In this document: positions 1 through 6,790 of the stretch, piece after piece
Position numbering within the stretch: the stretch's first letter is position 1
How the letters are laid out: each line of letters starts with the position of its first letter
Assembly: GCA_026982565.1 (NCBI GenBank)
Contig: JALSGV010000137.1
Span: 1 to 50,371, forward strand
Reading direction: 5' to 3'
From: Gammaproteobacteria bacterium
GTDB lineage: Bacteria > Pseudomonadota > Gammaproteobacteria > SZUA-140
DNA length: 50,371 nucleotides
Translations under genes and position numbers: made by a program
Notes under the pieces: generated by a model
What the model was told of the DNA's origin: nothing
Databases searched by the model: none
Seen by the model: only the letters and a program-made list of their open reading frames with translations

Positions 1-2
1 TG

Positions 3-551
3 GAATCCCAGCAGAATATCACCTTGGGGGATCGGGAGCGTCTGTTCGGTTACCTTGAAGGCGAAGGCAAGATGATCCTGCCGGAGCCCCAGGCCCTGCT
101 GACGCCCACATCGAAAATGCCGGGTCTCGATGGCCAGAAAATGTCAAAATCCTACGGCAATACCATCGGTCTGCGGGAAGACCCGGTTTCCGTGGAGAAA
201 AAACTGCGCACCATGCCCACCGATCCCGCCCGTGTCAGGCGCAGCGATCCGGGAGATCCAGAGAAATGTCCCGTATGGGCCTTTCACCAGATCTATTCTT
301 CCGACGATGCCCGGCGCTGGGTGGTGGAAGGATGCCGCAGCGCGGGTATCGGCTGCATCGACTGCAAACAGCCCATCATCGACGCCGTGCTCAAGGAGCA
401 GGTCCCCATCAGGGAGCGGGCGCAGGAGTTTGTGGAGAACCCCAAGATCGTCCAGAGTATCATCAATGAAGGCTGCGAGGCGGCCCGTGAAGTGGCCCGC
501 GATACCATGGATGAAGTGCGCCAGGCCGTTGGAGTCGTGTACAATACCTAG
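3..551 (+). CDS. trpS: tryptophanyl-tRNA synthetase, C-terminal part (5' end outside window)
   Basis: Class I aminoacyl-tRNA synthetase that charges tRNA-Trp with tryptophan in the cytoplasm. Only the last 182 residues are in the window, a little over half of the usual length of about 335; the frame is open to the window edge, so the true start lies upstream. The class I signature GQKMSKSYGN, which holds the activated adenylate, is near residue 45 of the visible part. It is followed by the helical anticodon-binding end with the usual ADDR-like C-terminal features. The next genes are scpA and scpB, a common gammaproteobacterial order. Identification is secure. Confidence 0.95.
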   Translation, partial: ESQQNITLGDRERLFGYLEGEGKMILPEPQALLTPTSKMPGLDGQKMSKSYGNTIGLREDPVSVEKKLRTMPTDPARVRRSDPGDPEKCPVWAFHQIYSSDDARRWVVEGCRSAGIGCIDCKQPIIDAVLKEQVPIRERAQEFVENPKIVQSIINEGCEAAREVARDTMDEVRQAVGVVYNT

Positions 552-623
552 AGCCTGGAAGGATGGGGTTTATGCCATAATCTGCCTCATCATGTAAGCG
601 TGCAACGGGACTGAAACTATACA

Positions 624-1460
624 ATGATCGAAACCCAACCTGCTGGCCAGGCCAAACCCGAACAGGCGGAAATGCCCTTTGCCCTGGTCATGGGGCAGGC
701 CATGGTCGAGCCCCCCAAGGATCTCTACATTCCCCCCGACGCCTTGGAAGTGTTCCTCGAGGCCTTCGAGGGGCCACTGGACCTGTTGTTGTACCTCATC
801 AAACGCCAGAATATCGATATTCTTGATATTCCTATCGCCAAAATCACCAGCCAGTACATGGAGTACATCGCGCTGATGAAGGAGATGCGCCTGGAACTGG
901 TGGCGGAATATCTGGTCATGGCGGCCATGCTCGCGGAGATCAAGTCGCGCATGCTGCTGCCCCGGCCGGTGGAGGAGGAAGACGAGGAGGATCCCCGGGC
1001 GGAACTCATCCGGCGTTTGCAGGAATACGAACAGTTCAAGAAGGCCGCCGAGGATATCGATACTCTGCCGCGCGTCGGCAGGGATTTCTATACGGCCGAG
1101 GCATTGCCGCCCGAGCGCGCAGCGGCGCGGCCCGAGCCCCAGGTGGATCTGCGCGACATATTGCTCTCATTTCAGGAGGTGATGGCGCGCGCGGCCATGT
1201 TTTCCCATCATCACATCCAGATGGAACCCTTATCGGTTCGCGAGCGTATGACACATATCCTGGGGCGCATCGGTGGCGACCAGTTTACGGAGTTTACCAG
1301 CCTCTTCACGCCAGAGGAGGGTCGGCGCGGGGTGGTGGTCACCTTGCTGGCCATTCTCGAGCTGGCCAAGGAGTCTCTGCTGGAACTCATACAGGCCGAG
1401 GATTTTGGATCAATTTATGTCAAGGCACCACAACACAGCCATGAGTCCACAACGACTTAA
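624..1460 (+). CDS. scpA: segregation and condensation protein A (kleisin)
   Basis: Kleisin subunit of the Smc-ScpAB condensin, which bridges the Smc heads and helps organise and segregate the chromosome. The 278-residue product carries the family motif FEGPLDLLLYLI near residue 48, preceded by a longer than usual polar N-terminus. An acidic linker (EEEDEEDPRAEL) lies mid-protein and a winged-helix C-terminus follows. The ATG has only a weak upstream GGGA, so a start a few codons later cannot be excluded. Its last 20 bases overlap the start of scpB, which suggests translational coupling of the two partners. Confidence 0.93.
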   Translation: MIETQPAGQAKPEQAEMPFALVMGQAMVEPPKDLYIPPDALEVFLEAFEGPLDLLLYLIKRQNIDILDIPIAKITSQYMEYIALMKEMRLELVAEYLVMAAMLAEIKSRMLLPRPVEEEDEEDPRAELIRRLQEYEQFKKAAEDIDTLPRVGRDFYTAEALPPERAAARPEPQVDLRDILLSFQEVMARAAMFSHHHIQMEPLSVRERMTHILGRIGGDQFTEFTSLFTPEEGRRGVVVTLLAILELAKESLLELIQAEDFGSIYVKAPQHSHESTTT

Positions 1461-2157
1461 GAATATCATCGAGGCGGCGCTGTTCGCCGCCAGGCAACCC
1501 CTGAGCGTCAGCCAACTGGGCAAGTTGTTCGGCGAGGATGAACGGCCGGAGCCCCAGGCCATCAAGACGCTACTGGAAGACCTGGCCCATGATTGGGAGG
1601 GGCGCGGACTGGAACTGAAGCAGGTGAGCAGCGGCTACCGTTTTCAGGTGCGCGCGGAACTGTCGCCGTGGATTTCGCGCCTTTCCGAGGAACGGCCGCC
1701 CCGTTACTCGCGCGCCTTGCTGGAAACACTGGCGCTCATCGTCTATCGTCAGCCCATCACGCGCGCCGGCATCGAGGAAGTGCGGGGGGTCGCGGTCAGT
1801 TCCTCCATCATGAAGACCCTGATGGAGCGCGAGTGGGTGCGCATCGTAGGGCATCGCGAAGTGCCGGGGAAGCCGGCGCTCTATGGCACCACGCGCAAAT
1901 TCCTGGACGATTTCAACCTCAAGACCCTGGCGGAACTGCCGCCCCTGTCGGAAATCCGCCCCGTGGATCACATGCAGAAGGAACTGGAACTGCGCATGGC
2001 CGAGGAGAGGCTGGAGGGGGAGAGCGAGGCCGCCAATGAAGGGGACGCCGCTTCACCGGAGGGAGACATCCCGGCAGTCGAGACTGGAGAGGCCGGCGCC
2101 GGGGCGGCGGATGAACGTGAAGACGAACGGGGCATCGTTGCCGAGGCGCTGCACTGA
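1441..2157 (+). CDS. scpB: segregation and condensation protein B
   Basis: Winged-helix partner of ScpA in the Smc-ScpAB complex. The start chosen is the ATG inside the end of scpA, giving MSPQRLKNIIEAALFAA, which is how the family begins; the open frame extends further upstream but that part does not look like protein. Two winged-helix domains are visible (about residues 1-80 and 90-165), the second containing ETLALIVYRQPITRAGIEEV. The tail after residue 190 is low-complexity and rich in Glu, Gly and Ala, as is common in this family. The stop codon overlaps the rluB start. Confidence 0.93.
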   Translation: MSPQRLKNIIEAALFAARQPLSVSQLGKLFGEDERPEPQAIKTLLEDLAHDWEGRGLELKQVSSGYRFQVRAELSPWISRLSEERPPRYSRALLETLALIVYRQPITRAGIEEVRGVAVSSSIMKTLMEREWVRIVGHREVPGKPALYGTTRKFLDDFNLKTLAELPPLSEIRPVDHMQKELELRMAEERLEGESEAANEGDAASPEGDIPAVETGEAGAGAADEREDERGIVAEALH

Positions 2158-2963
2158 CTGAACGAATTCAAAAGCTGCTGGCCCGCAAGGGGCTGGGGTC
2201 GCGGCGTGGGATCGAGCAATGGATCAGGGACGGCCGTCTCACCATCAACGGTCGCACCGCCACGCTCGGTGATCGCGCGGGAGAAGACGACCTCATCAAG
2301 CTGGATGGCAAAAAGCTCTATCTGAGGTCTGAGACGAGGCGCAGGACGCGCGTATTGGCCTACCATAAACCTGCCGGTGAAATCTGTTCCCGTTCCGATC
2401 CCGCGGGGCGCCCCACCATCTTCGACCGCCTTCCCCGTCTCAAGGAGGGGCGCTGGGTCGCCGTGGGCCGCCTGGATATCAATACCAGCGGTCTGCTGCT
2501 GCTTACCACCGACGGGGAATTGGCCAACCGCCTCATGCATCCTTCCTCGCAGGTAGAGCGTGAATATGCCGTGCGTGTTTTGGGGAAGGTGACGCGGGAA
2601 GTCCTCGAAAACCTGCGCCGGGGTGTGCAGCTTGAAGACGGACCGGCCTGTTTCCAGTCAGTACGCCCTGCGGGTGGGGAGGGCGCCAATCAATGGTTCC
2701 ATGTGGTGCTCAAGGAAGGGCGCAACCGCGAGGTGCGCCGTTTGTGGGAGTCGCAGGGCCTGCAGGTCAGCCGCCTCACCCGAGTGCGCTATGGTGGCTG
2801 TCACCTGCGCAGAGGACTCAAGGCGGGGCATTGGGATGAGCTGGATGGGGAGGCCGTTAGCGCCTTGCGTGCCTCGGTAGGACTGCGCCCTGAAAATGAT
2901 GCCAAGTCAGTGAAGGAAGCCAGGTGGCCAAGAAGAGTGGTGAAACGGGGAAGAAGAAAGTAG
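2154..2963 (+). CDS. rluB: 23S rRNA pseudouridine synthase RluB, probable CTG start
   Basis: Makes pseudouridine 2605 (E. coli numbering) in 23S rRNA. An N-terminal S4 RNA-binding domain (ERIQKLLARKGLGSRRGIEQ, about residues 3-60) precedes the catalytic domain with GRLDINTSGLLLLTTDGE and its catalytic Asp near residue 108. The frame closes upstream at a stop at 2118-2120, and no ATG, GTG or TTG lies between that stop and the S4 domain. The only fitting start is CTG, overlapping the scpB stop as CTGA, with GAGG 7 bases upstream. Length from this start is 269 residues, normal for RluB. The basic C-terminus (RRVVKRGRRK) overlaps the next gene by 40 bases. Confidence 0.9.
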   Translation: MTERIQKLLARKGLGSRRGIEQWIRDGRLTINGRTATLGDRAGEDDLIKLDGKKLYLRSETRRRTRVLAYHKPAGEICSRSDPAGRPTIFDRLPRLKEGRWVAVGRLDINTSGLLLLTTDGELANRLMHPSSQVEREYAVRVLGKVTREVLENLRRGVQLEDGPACFQSVRPAGGEGANQWFHVVLKEGRNREVRRLWESQGLQVSRLTRVRYGGCHLRRGLKAGHWDELDGEAVSALRASVGLRPENDAKSVKEARWPRRVVKRGRRK

Positions 2964-3637
2964 GGCGGGGCGCCTCGCTGTCCTTTCTGGCAGTCTATGA
3001 GCACCTCCTTGCCTGCTATGGGGCGCAGCACTGGTGGCCGGGCGATACGCCTTTCGAGATCATGGTGGGCGCCGTGCTCACCCAGAACACGGCATGGACC
3101 AATGTGGAGAAGGCCATCGCCAACCTCAAGGACATGCGGGCGCTGGAAGCCACGGCCATCGTCGCGGCAGAGCACAGTCGGCTGGCTCACTGGCTGACGC
3201 CCTCAGGCTATTTCAATGTCAAAGCTCAGCGTCTGAAGAACTTTTGTGCCTGGTACCTGGAGCAAGGGGGATACGGGCGCCTGAAAACATGGCCAACGTC
3301 CAGGCTGCGAGCGGGATTGCTGGCCGTCAACGGCGTCGGCCCTGAGACCGCCGACGACATCCTCCTCTATGCCTTTGCCAGGCCGGTGTTCGTGATCGAT
3401 GCCTATACCCGCCGTATCTTTTCCCGCCTGGGGCTGGTGGATCCCGGCCTGTCCTATGAGGCCATGAGGCGACTGTTTGAAGAGGCGCTCGGCAGTGAAT
3501 CAGGCGCGCGGAAGCAGGCTTTGACCCGGCTCTATAACGAGTACCACGCCCTGATCGTTGTCCATGGCAAGGAGGTCTGCCGCAAGAGGCCCCGCTGTGA
3601 GCTATGCTGTCTTGCTAAAGAATGCTCCCATTCGTGA
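2924..3637 (+). CDS. endonuclease III-like HhH-GPD DNA glycosylase
   Basis: Base-excision repair glycosylase of the helix-hairpin-helix GPD superfamily, 237 residues. The hairpin reads VNGVGPETADD: the position of the catalytic Lys of endonuclease III is Glu here, while the Asp of VIDAYTRR is kept. This pattern fits a monofunctional glycosylase of the MagIII / 3-methyladenine type rather than a bifunctional thymine-glycol lyase; that assignment is inferred. Four C-terminal cysteines (C-x5-C-x2-C-x5-C) should hold a 4Fe-4S cluster. The GTG start has AAGGA 6 bases upstream and lies inside the end of rluB. Confidence 0.85.
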   Translation: MAKKSGETGKKKVGRGASLSFLAVYEHLLACYGAQHWWPGDTPFEIMVGAVLTQNTAWTNVEKAIANLKDMRALEATAIVAAEHSRLAHWLTPSGYFNVKAQRLKNFCAWYLEQGGYGRLKTWPTSRLRAGLLAVNGVGPETADDILLYAFARPVFVIDAYTRRIFSRLGLVDPGLSYEAMRRLFEEALGSESGARKQALTRLYNEYHALIVVHGKEVCRKRPRCELCCLAKECSHS

Positions 3638-3683
3638 AAGGCATGGAAACCCGGGTGCTTCCGGAACAACATGAGGTCTAAAT

Positions 3684-3703
3684 CCTGAATCCACGGGTTC
3701 AGG
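3684..3703. repeat. 20-bp dispersed palindrome, copy 1
   Basis: CCTGAATCCACGGGTTCAGG can fold over nine base pairs (one T-G) around a 2-base loop. Two related copies lie after greA and after nuoN, all in intergenic gaps. No T-run follows, so it is not an ordinary intrinsic terminator. Confidence 0.7.
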
Positions 3704-3780
3704 GCGGATGCAGGTAAATATTTTGCCATTTCTGCCGCTAAATAACTGCGTTTGGTTCAGTAAATCTGTCATTCCCCCGG

Positions 3781-3809
3781 TTCATTTATTTGTGAGCCTG
3801 CCTTATCAT
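3781..3809 (+). promoter_or_regulatory. possible sigma-70 promoter for the outer-membrane protein gene
   Basis: TTCATT and TATCAT are separated by 17 bases, about 84 bases before the start of the downstream gene. The -10 matches the consensus at five of six positions but the -35 is weak, so this is only a candidate. The rest of the 255-base gap contains the palindrome just upstream and no convincing gene; a 62-codon open frame there reads like random sequence. Confidence 0.3.
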
Positions 3810-3892
3810 GAGCCACTTGATGGACAGGGTCCGCCTGAGGGGAATAACGTAAAGGGGCCATCCCCGGGAATGGCGTCAAGGAGAAAAGGTCT

Positions 3893-4648
3893 ATGATGAA
3901 AAAAATCTTGCTGGTTCTGTCATTGTTTTGCTTGCCACTGGCCGCCATGGCGGACAGCCTGGGTGTGCGTGTGGGTATTGCCGGGTGGGAGTACGATATC
4001 CAGGGGTTCGCCCGCTACCAGAGCACCAATGAAGCGGACAATATTGATGTCAATGACGACCTGGGTTATGACAATGATTCCCTGAGATTTTATTATGTTA
4101 TCTTGGAGCACCCCGTTCCGGTCCTGCCCAATGTCAGGATCACGAGGACGGACATCGATACCAGCGCCGACGGCGTTCTGTCATCGAATTTCACCTATGG
4201 TAATATCACATTTACCGTGAACGAACCCGTTTCCAGCCAGGTTGAGCTGAAGCAGACCGACGTCACGCTCTATTATCAGCTCCTCGACAATGTCGTAGGG
4301 CTCGATTTGGGACTGAACGCCAAGCAGATCGACAGCCAGGCGGCCATTACGGGATCCGTCAGCGGTACTGAGTCGGCCGAGGTTTCGGGCTGGGTGCCCA
4401 TGCTCTATGCCGGTGCAAGCTTCGATTTTCCCGTCACGGGCCTGGGCGTCAGTGCGGATGGCAGCTACGTGACATATGATGGCAGCAAATTCTATGACTA
4501 TATACTCCGCGCCACCTATACCTCACCCTGGTTTCTTGGCGTTGAACTGGGTTACCGCAGTCTCCGCCTGGACCTCGACGATTTCGACAGCTCCTACGCC
4601 GATATCGAGTTCGACGGATATTACCTCGGCGCCTACCTGCAATTCTGA
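3893..4648 (+). CDS. TIGR04219-type outer-membrane beta-barrel protein
   Basis: A 251-residue predicted outer-membrane protein. Residues 1-20 form a signal peptide (MMKKILLVLSLFCLPLAAMA with an AMA cleavage site). The rest alternates polar and aromatic residues in a beta-strand pattern and ends with the C-terminal Phe (GAYLQF) recognised by the BAM machinery. Sequence style and length fit the TIGR04219 family, whose function is unknown. AGGAG precedes the double ATG; translation may begin at either Met. Two bases after its stop begins the 21-bp arm of the downstream hairpin. Confidence 0.75.
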   Translation: MMKKILLVLSLFCLPLAAMADSLGVRVGIAGWEYDIQGFARYQSTNEADNIDVNDDLGYDNDSLRFYYVILEHPVPVLPNVRITRTDIDTSADGVLSSNFTYGNITFTVNEPVSSQVELKQTDVTLYYQLLDNVVGLDLGLNAKQIDSQAAITGSVSGTESAEVSGWVPMLYAGASFDFPVTGLGVSADGSYVTYDGSKFYDYILRATYTSPWFLGVELGYRSLRLDLDDFDSSYADIEFDGYYLGAYLQF

Positions 4649-4652
4649 AGAG

Positions 4653-4752
4653 CGGGTCAGGCCCGGCTTATTGTCGGCCAACAAAAAAACAGCTTTGGCA
4701 ATATGGGTTTGCTCTTCCCGTATCAATGAGCCAATAAGCCGGGCCTGACCCG
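4653..4752. repeat. 100-bp hairpin with perfect 21-bp inverted-repeat arms
   Basis: Arms at 4653-4673 and 4732-4752 are perfect reverse complements (they contain TCAGGCCCGGCTTATT and AATAAGCCGGGCCTGA) around a 58-base spacer with an A-run. It fills almost the entire gap between the two flanking genes. The last arm base is the first base of the next gene's GTG start codon. It may be a small mobile element or an RNA hairpin controlling translation; the sequence does not decide. Confidence 0.85.
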
Positions 4753-5435
4753 TGGAAGCCTATCAGCAGATTATCGAGATCATCGCCCTGAGCATGGGGC
4801 TTGCCTGGGCCAGTGGCATCAACCTGTATCTTGCGTTGCTGGTGCTGGGTTTTCTGTCCAATACCGGCAATATCGTTCTGCCTTCCGAGCTGCAAATCGT
4901 GGCGGATCCCCTGGTCATGGTGGCCGCGGGCTTCATGTATTTCGTGGAATTCTTTGCGGACAAGATGCCTGGGGTGGATACGGGCTGGGATGCGCTGCAC
5001 ACTTTCATCCGGCCATTCGCCGGGGCCATTCTGGCCGCCGGTGCGGTTGGAGAAGTGGGCATGGCGGCCCAGGTGGCCGCGGCCATCGTCGGTGGCGGCA
5101 TCGCGGCCGGCGCCCATGCCGTCAAGGCAGGCAGCCGGGTCATCATCAACACTTCGCCCGAGCCTGTCTCCAACTGGGGCGCATCCATCGGCGAAGACCT
5201 GTTGGTGCTGGGTGGTCTGTGGTCGGCCCTGCATCATCCCGCGCTGTTCCTGGTGTTGCTGGCAGCCTTCATCGTCCTGATGATATGGTTGTTGCCCCGC
5301 CTGTGGCGCCTGATCAAATTGATCTTTGTCCGGGTGAGGCGCTATTTTAGTGGTGGTTCGCGCCAGGATCTGTATGGCAATGCGGACGAGCCCCTGTTTC
5401 TCATCAAGCCCGCCCCCAAGGATCCCGAGCGCTGA
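4752..5435 (+). CDS. DUF4126 family membrane protein
   Basis: Integral membrane protein of 227 residues with the DUF4126 hallmark LAWASGINLYLALLVLGFL near the N-terminus, a Gly/Ala-rich central membrane region (GAILAAGAVGEVG, AAAIVGGGIAAGAHAVK) and a final membrane segment around residues 180-195, then a basic cytoplasmic tail. Function is unknown. The GTG start gives the normal family N-terminus, but the usual ribosome-binding position is occupied by the arm of the preceding inverted repeat and no Shine-Dalgarno sequence is visible. A later ATG at 4794 also lacks one and would remove family-typical residues. Confidence 0.8.
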   Translation: MEAYQQIIEIIALSMGLAWASGINLYLALLVLGFLSNTGNIVLPSELQIVADPLVMVAAGFMYFVEFFADKMPGVDTGWDALHTFIRPFAGAILAAGAVGEVGMAAQVAAAIVGGGIAAGAHAVKAGSRVIINTSPEPVSNWGASIGEDLLVLGGLWSALHHPALFLVLLAAFIVLMIWLLPRLWRLIKLIFVRVRRYFSGGSRQDLYGNADEPLFLIKPAPKDPER

Positions 5436-5467
5436 TGTCTGGAATGGGGCTTGTCCGTGTATTCACG

Positions 5468-5497
5468 TGGACAGGGCGATTCTGCATGGGTTAGAAT
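5468..5497 (+). promoter_or_regulatory. sigma-70-type promoter for carAB
   Basis: TGGACA and TAGAAT, each matching the consensus at five of six positions, are 18 bases apart. They lie just upstream of the carA leader hairpin. A transcript would start near 5504, leaving a leader of about 80 bases before the preferred carA start. Confidence 0.55.
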
Positions 5498-5536
5498 CCC
5501 GCCCATATTCAAAATCATTATTCGGAGTGACTCAGG

Positions 5537-5567
5537 ACGGGAGAAGTGCGCATGCTTCTCCCGTTTT
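5537..5567 (+). terminator. terminator-like hairpin in the carA leader (candidate attenuator)
   Basis: ACGGGAGAAG pairs perfectly with CTTCTCCCGT across an 8-base loop and is followed at once by further Ts (four in all). It lies between the promoter and the preferred carA start, so read-through would be needed for expression. The stem also contains GGGAG, which would be a good ribosome-binding site for the ATG at 5552. Control of transcription or translation by this hairpin is inferred. Confidence 0.5.
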
Positions 5568-5587
5568 GTATGCCTGATATGGAATCG

Positions 5588-6739
5588 ATGCTACAGCCCG
5601 CGATCCTGGCCCTGGCCAATGGCGCCATATTCGAAGGGCGCGCCTTGGGTGCGACCGGTCGCGCCGTGGGTGAGGTGGTCTTCAATACGGCCATGACCGG
5701 TTATCAGGAGATTCTTTCCGACCCCTCCTATGCGCAGCAGCTGATCACCTTTACCTATCCCCATATCGGCAACACGGGCGTCAACGAGGATGATGACGAA
5801 GCGTCCCGCCTCTTTGCCGCGGGCGTCATCGTCCGTGACGAGCCCATCGTGGTCAGTAGTTGGCGCGCGCGGGAAAGCCTTCACGAGTATTTGGCGCGCC
5901 ACGGCATGGTGGCTATCTGCGGTATCGATACGCGCCGCCTGACCCGTATCATTCGCGAGCAAGGGGCGCAGGGGGCATGTATCCTGTCGGGGGAGCAGAT
6001 CGAACATGGGCAAGCCGTCGCCGGCGCGCAGGGTTTTCCAGGCCTGGCGGGCATGGATCTGGCGCGGGAAGTGACAGCGCCCATGCCCTATGAGTGGGCC
6101 CAGGGCGCCTGGAGCCTGGAAGAGGGGCTGCCGGAGGCGCCCCATCCCGTGGATGCCAGACTGCCTTACCATGTGGTGGCCTATGATTTCGGCGTGAAGC
6201 GCAACATTCTGCGCATGCTGGTGGACAGAGGGTGCCGCGTGACGGTGGTGCCTGCTCTCATGCCCGCCCGGGAAGTGCTGGCCTTGGAGCCCGACGGCGT
6301 CTTTCTCTCCAACGGTCCGGGTGATCCGGAGCCTTGTGACTATGCCATCGCGGCCATCCGGGAGATCCTGCAGGGCGATCTGCCGGTCTTCGGCATCTGC
6401 CTGGGGCATCAGTTGCTGGGGCTGGCCAGCGGTGCGCGCACCGTCAAGATGAAGTTCGGCCACCATGGCGCCAACCATCCGGTGCAGGATCTGGAGAGCA
6501 AACGGGTGATGATCACCAGCCAGAACCATGGGTTCGCCATCGATGAGGCCACCCTGCCCGGCAATCTGCGGGCGACCCATCGTTCCCTGTTCGATGGCAC
6601 ACTGCAGGGAATACACCGCACGGACAAGCCGGCATTCGGCTTCCAGGGACACCCGGAAGCCAGCCCCGGCCCCCACGACGCCGCCCCCTTGTTCGATCAC
6701 TTCATAGACCTCATGAAAGAACACAGGCATGAGGGCTGA
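5588..6739 (+). CDS. carA: carbamoyl-phosphate synthase small subunit
   Basis: Glutaminase subunit of carbamoyl-phosphate synthase: it releases ammonia from glutamine and channels it to CarB for pyrimidine and arginine synthesis. The N-terminal CPSase domain ([23 protein letters not shown]) is followed by a class I amidotransferase domain with the nucleophile Cys in GICLGHQLL and His/Glu in [11 protein letters not shown]. In-frame starts at 5546, 5552, 5570 and 5579 precede the one chosen. The ATG at 5588 gives [12 protein letters not shown] and 383 residues, matching the family; its ribosome-binding site is weak (GGA), whereas the ATG at 5552 has GGGAG inside the hairpin. Confidence 0.92.
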   Translation: MLQPAILALANGAIFEGRALGATGRAVGEVVFNTAMTGYQEILSDPSYAQQLITFTYPHIGNTGVNEDDDEASRLFAAGVIVRDEPIVVSSWRARESLHEYLARHGMVAICGIDTRRLTRIIREQGAQGACILSGEQIEHGQAVAGAQGFPGLAGMDLAREVTAPMPYEWAQGAWSLEEGLPEAPHPVDARLPYHVVAYDFGVKRNILRMLVDRGCRVTVVPALMPAREVLALEPDGVFLSNGPGDPEPCDYAIAAIREILQGDLPVFGICLGHQLLGLASGARTVKMKFGHHGANHPVQDLESKRVMITSQNHGFAIDEATLPGNLRATHRSLFDGTLQGIHRTDKPAFGFQGHPEASPGPHDAAPLFDHFIDLMKEHRHEG

Positions 6740-6790
6740 TGATCTATCCAGACTCTTTATTCTTTGCTCTTTGCGCTTTTATCTGAACCC

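Noticed and set aside
3708..3896. A 62-codon frame before the TIGR04219-type gene
   Set aside because: No ribosome-binding site, odd composition, and it overlaps the next gene start; treated as part of the upstream region.
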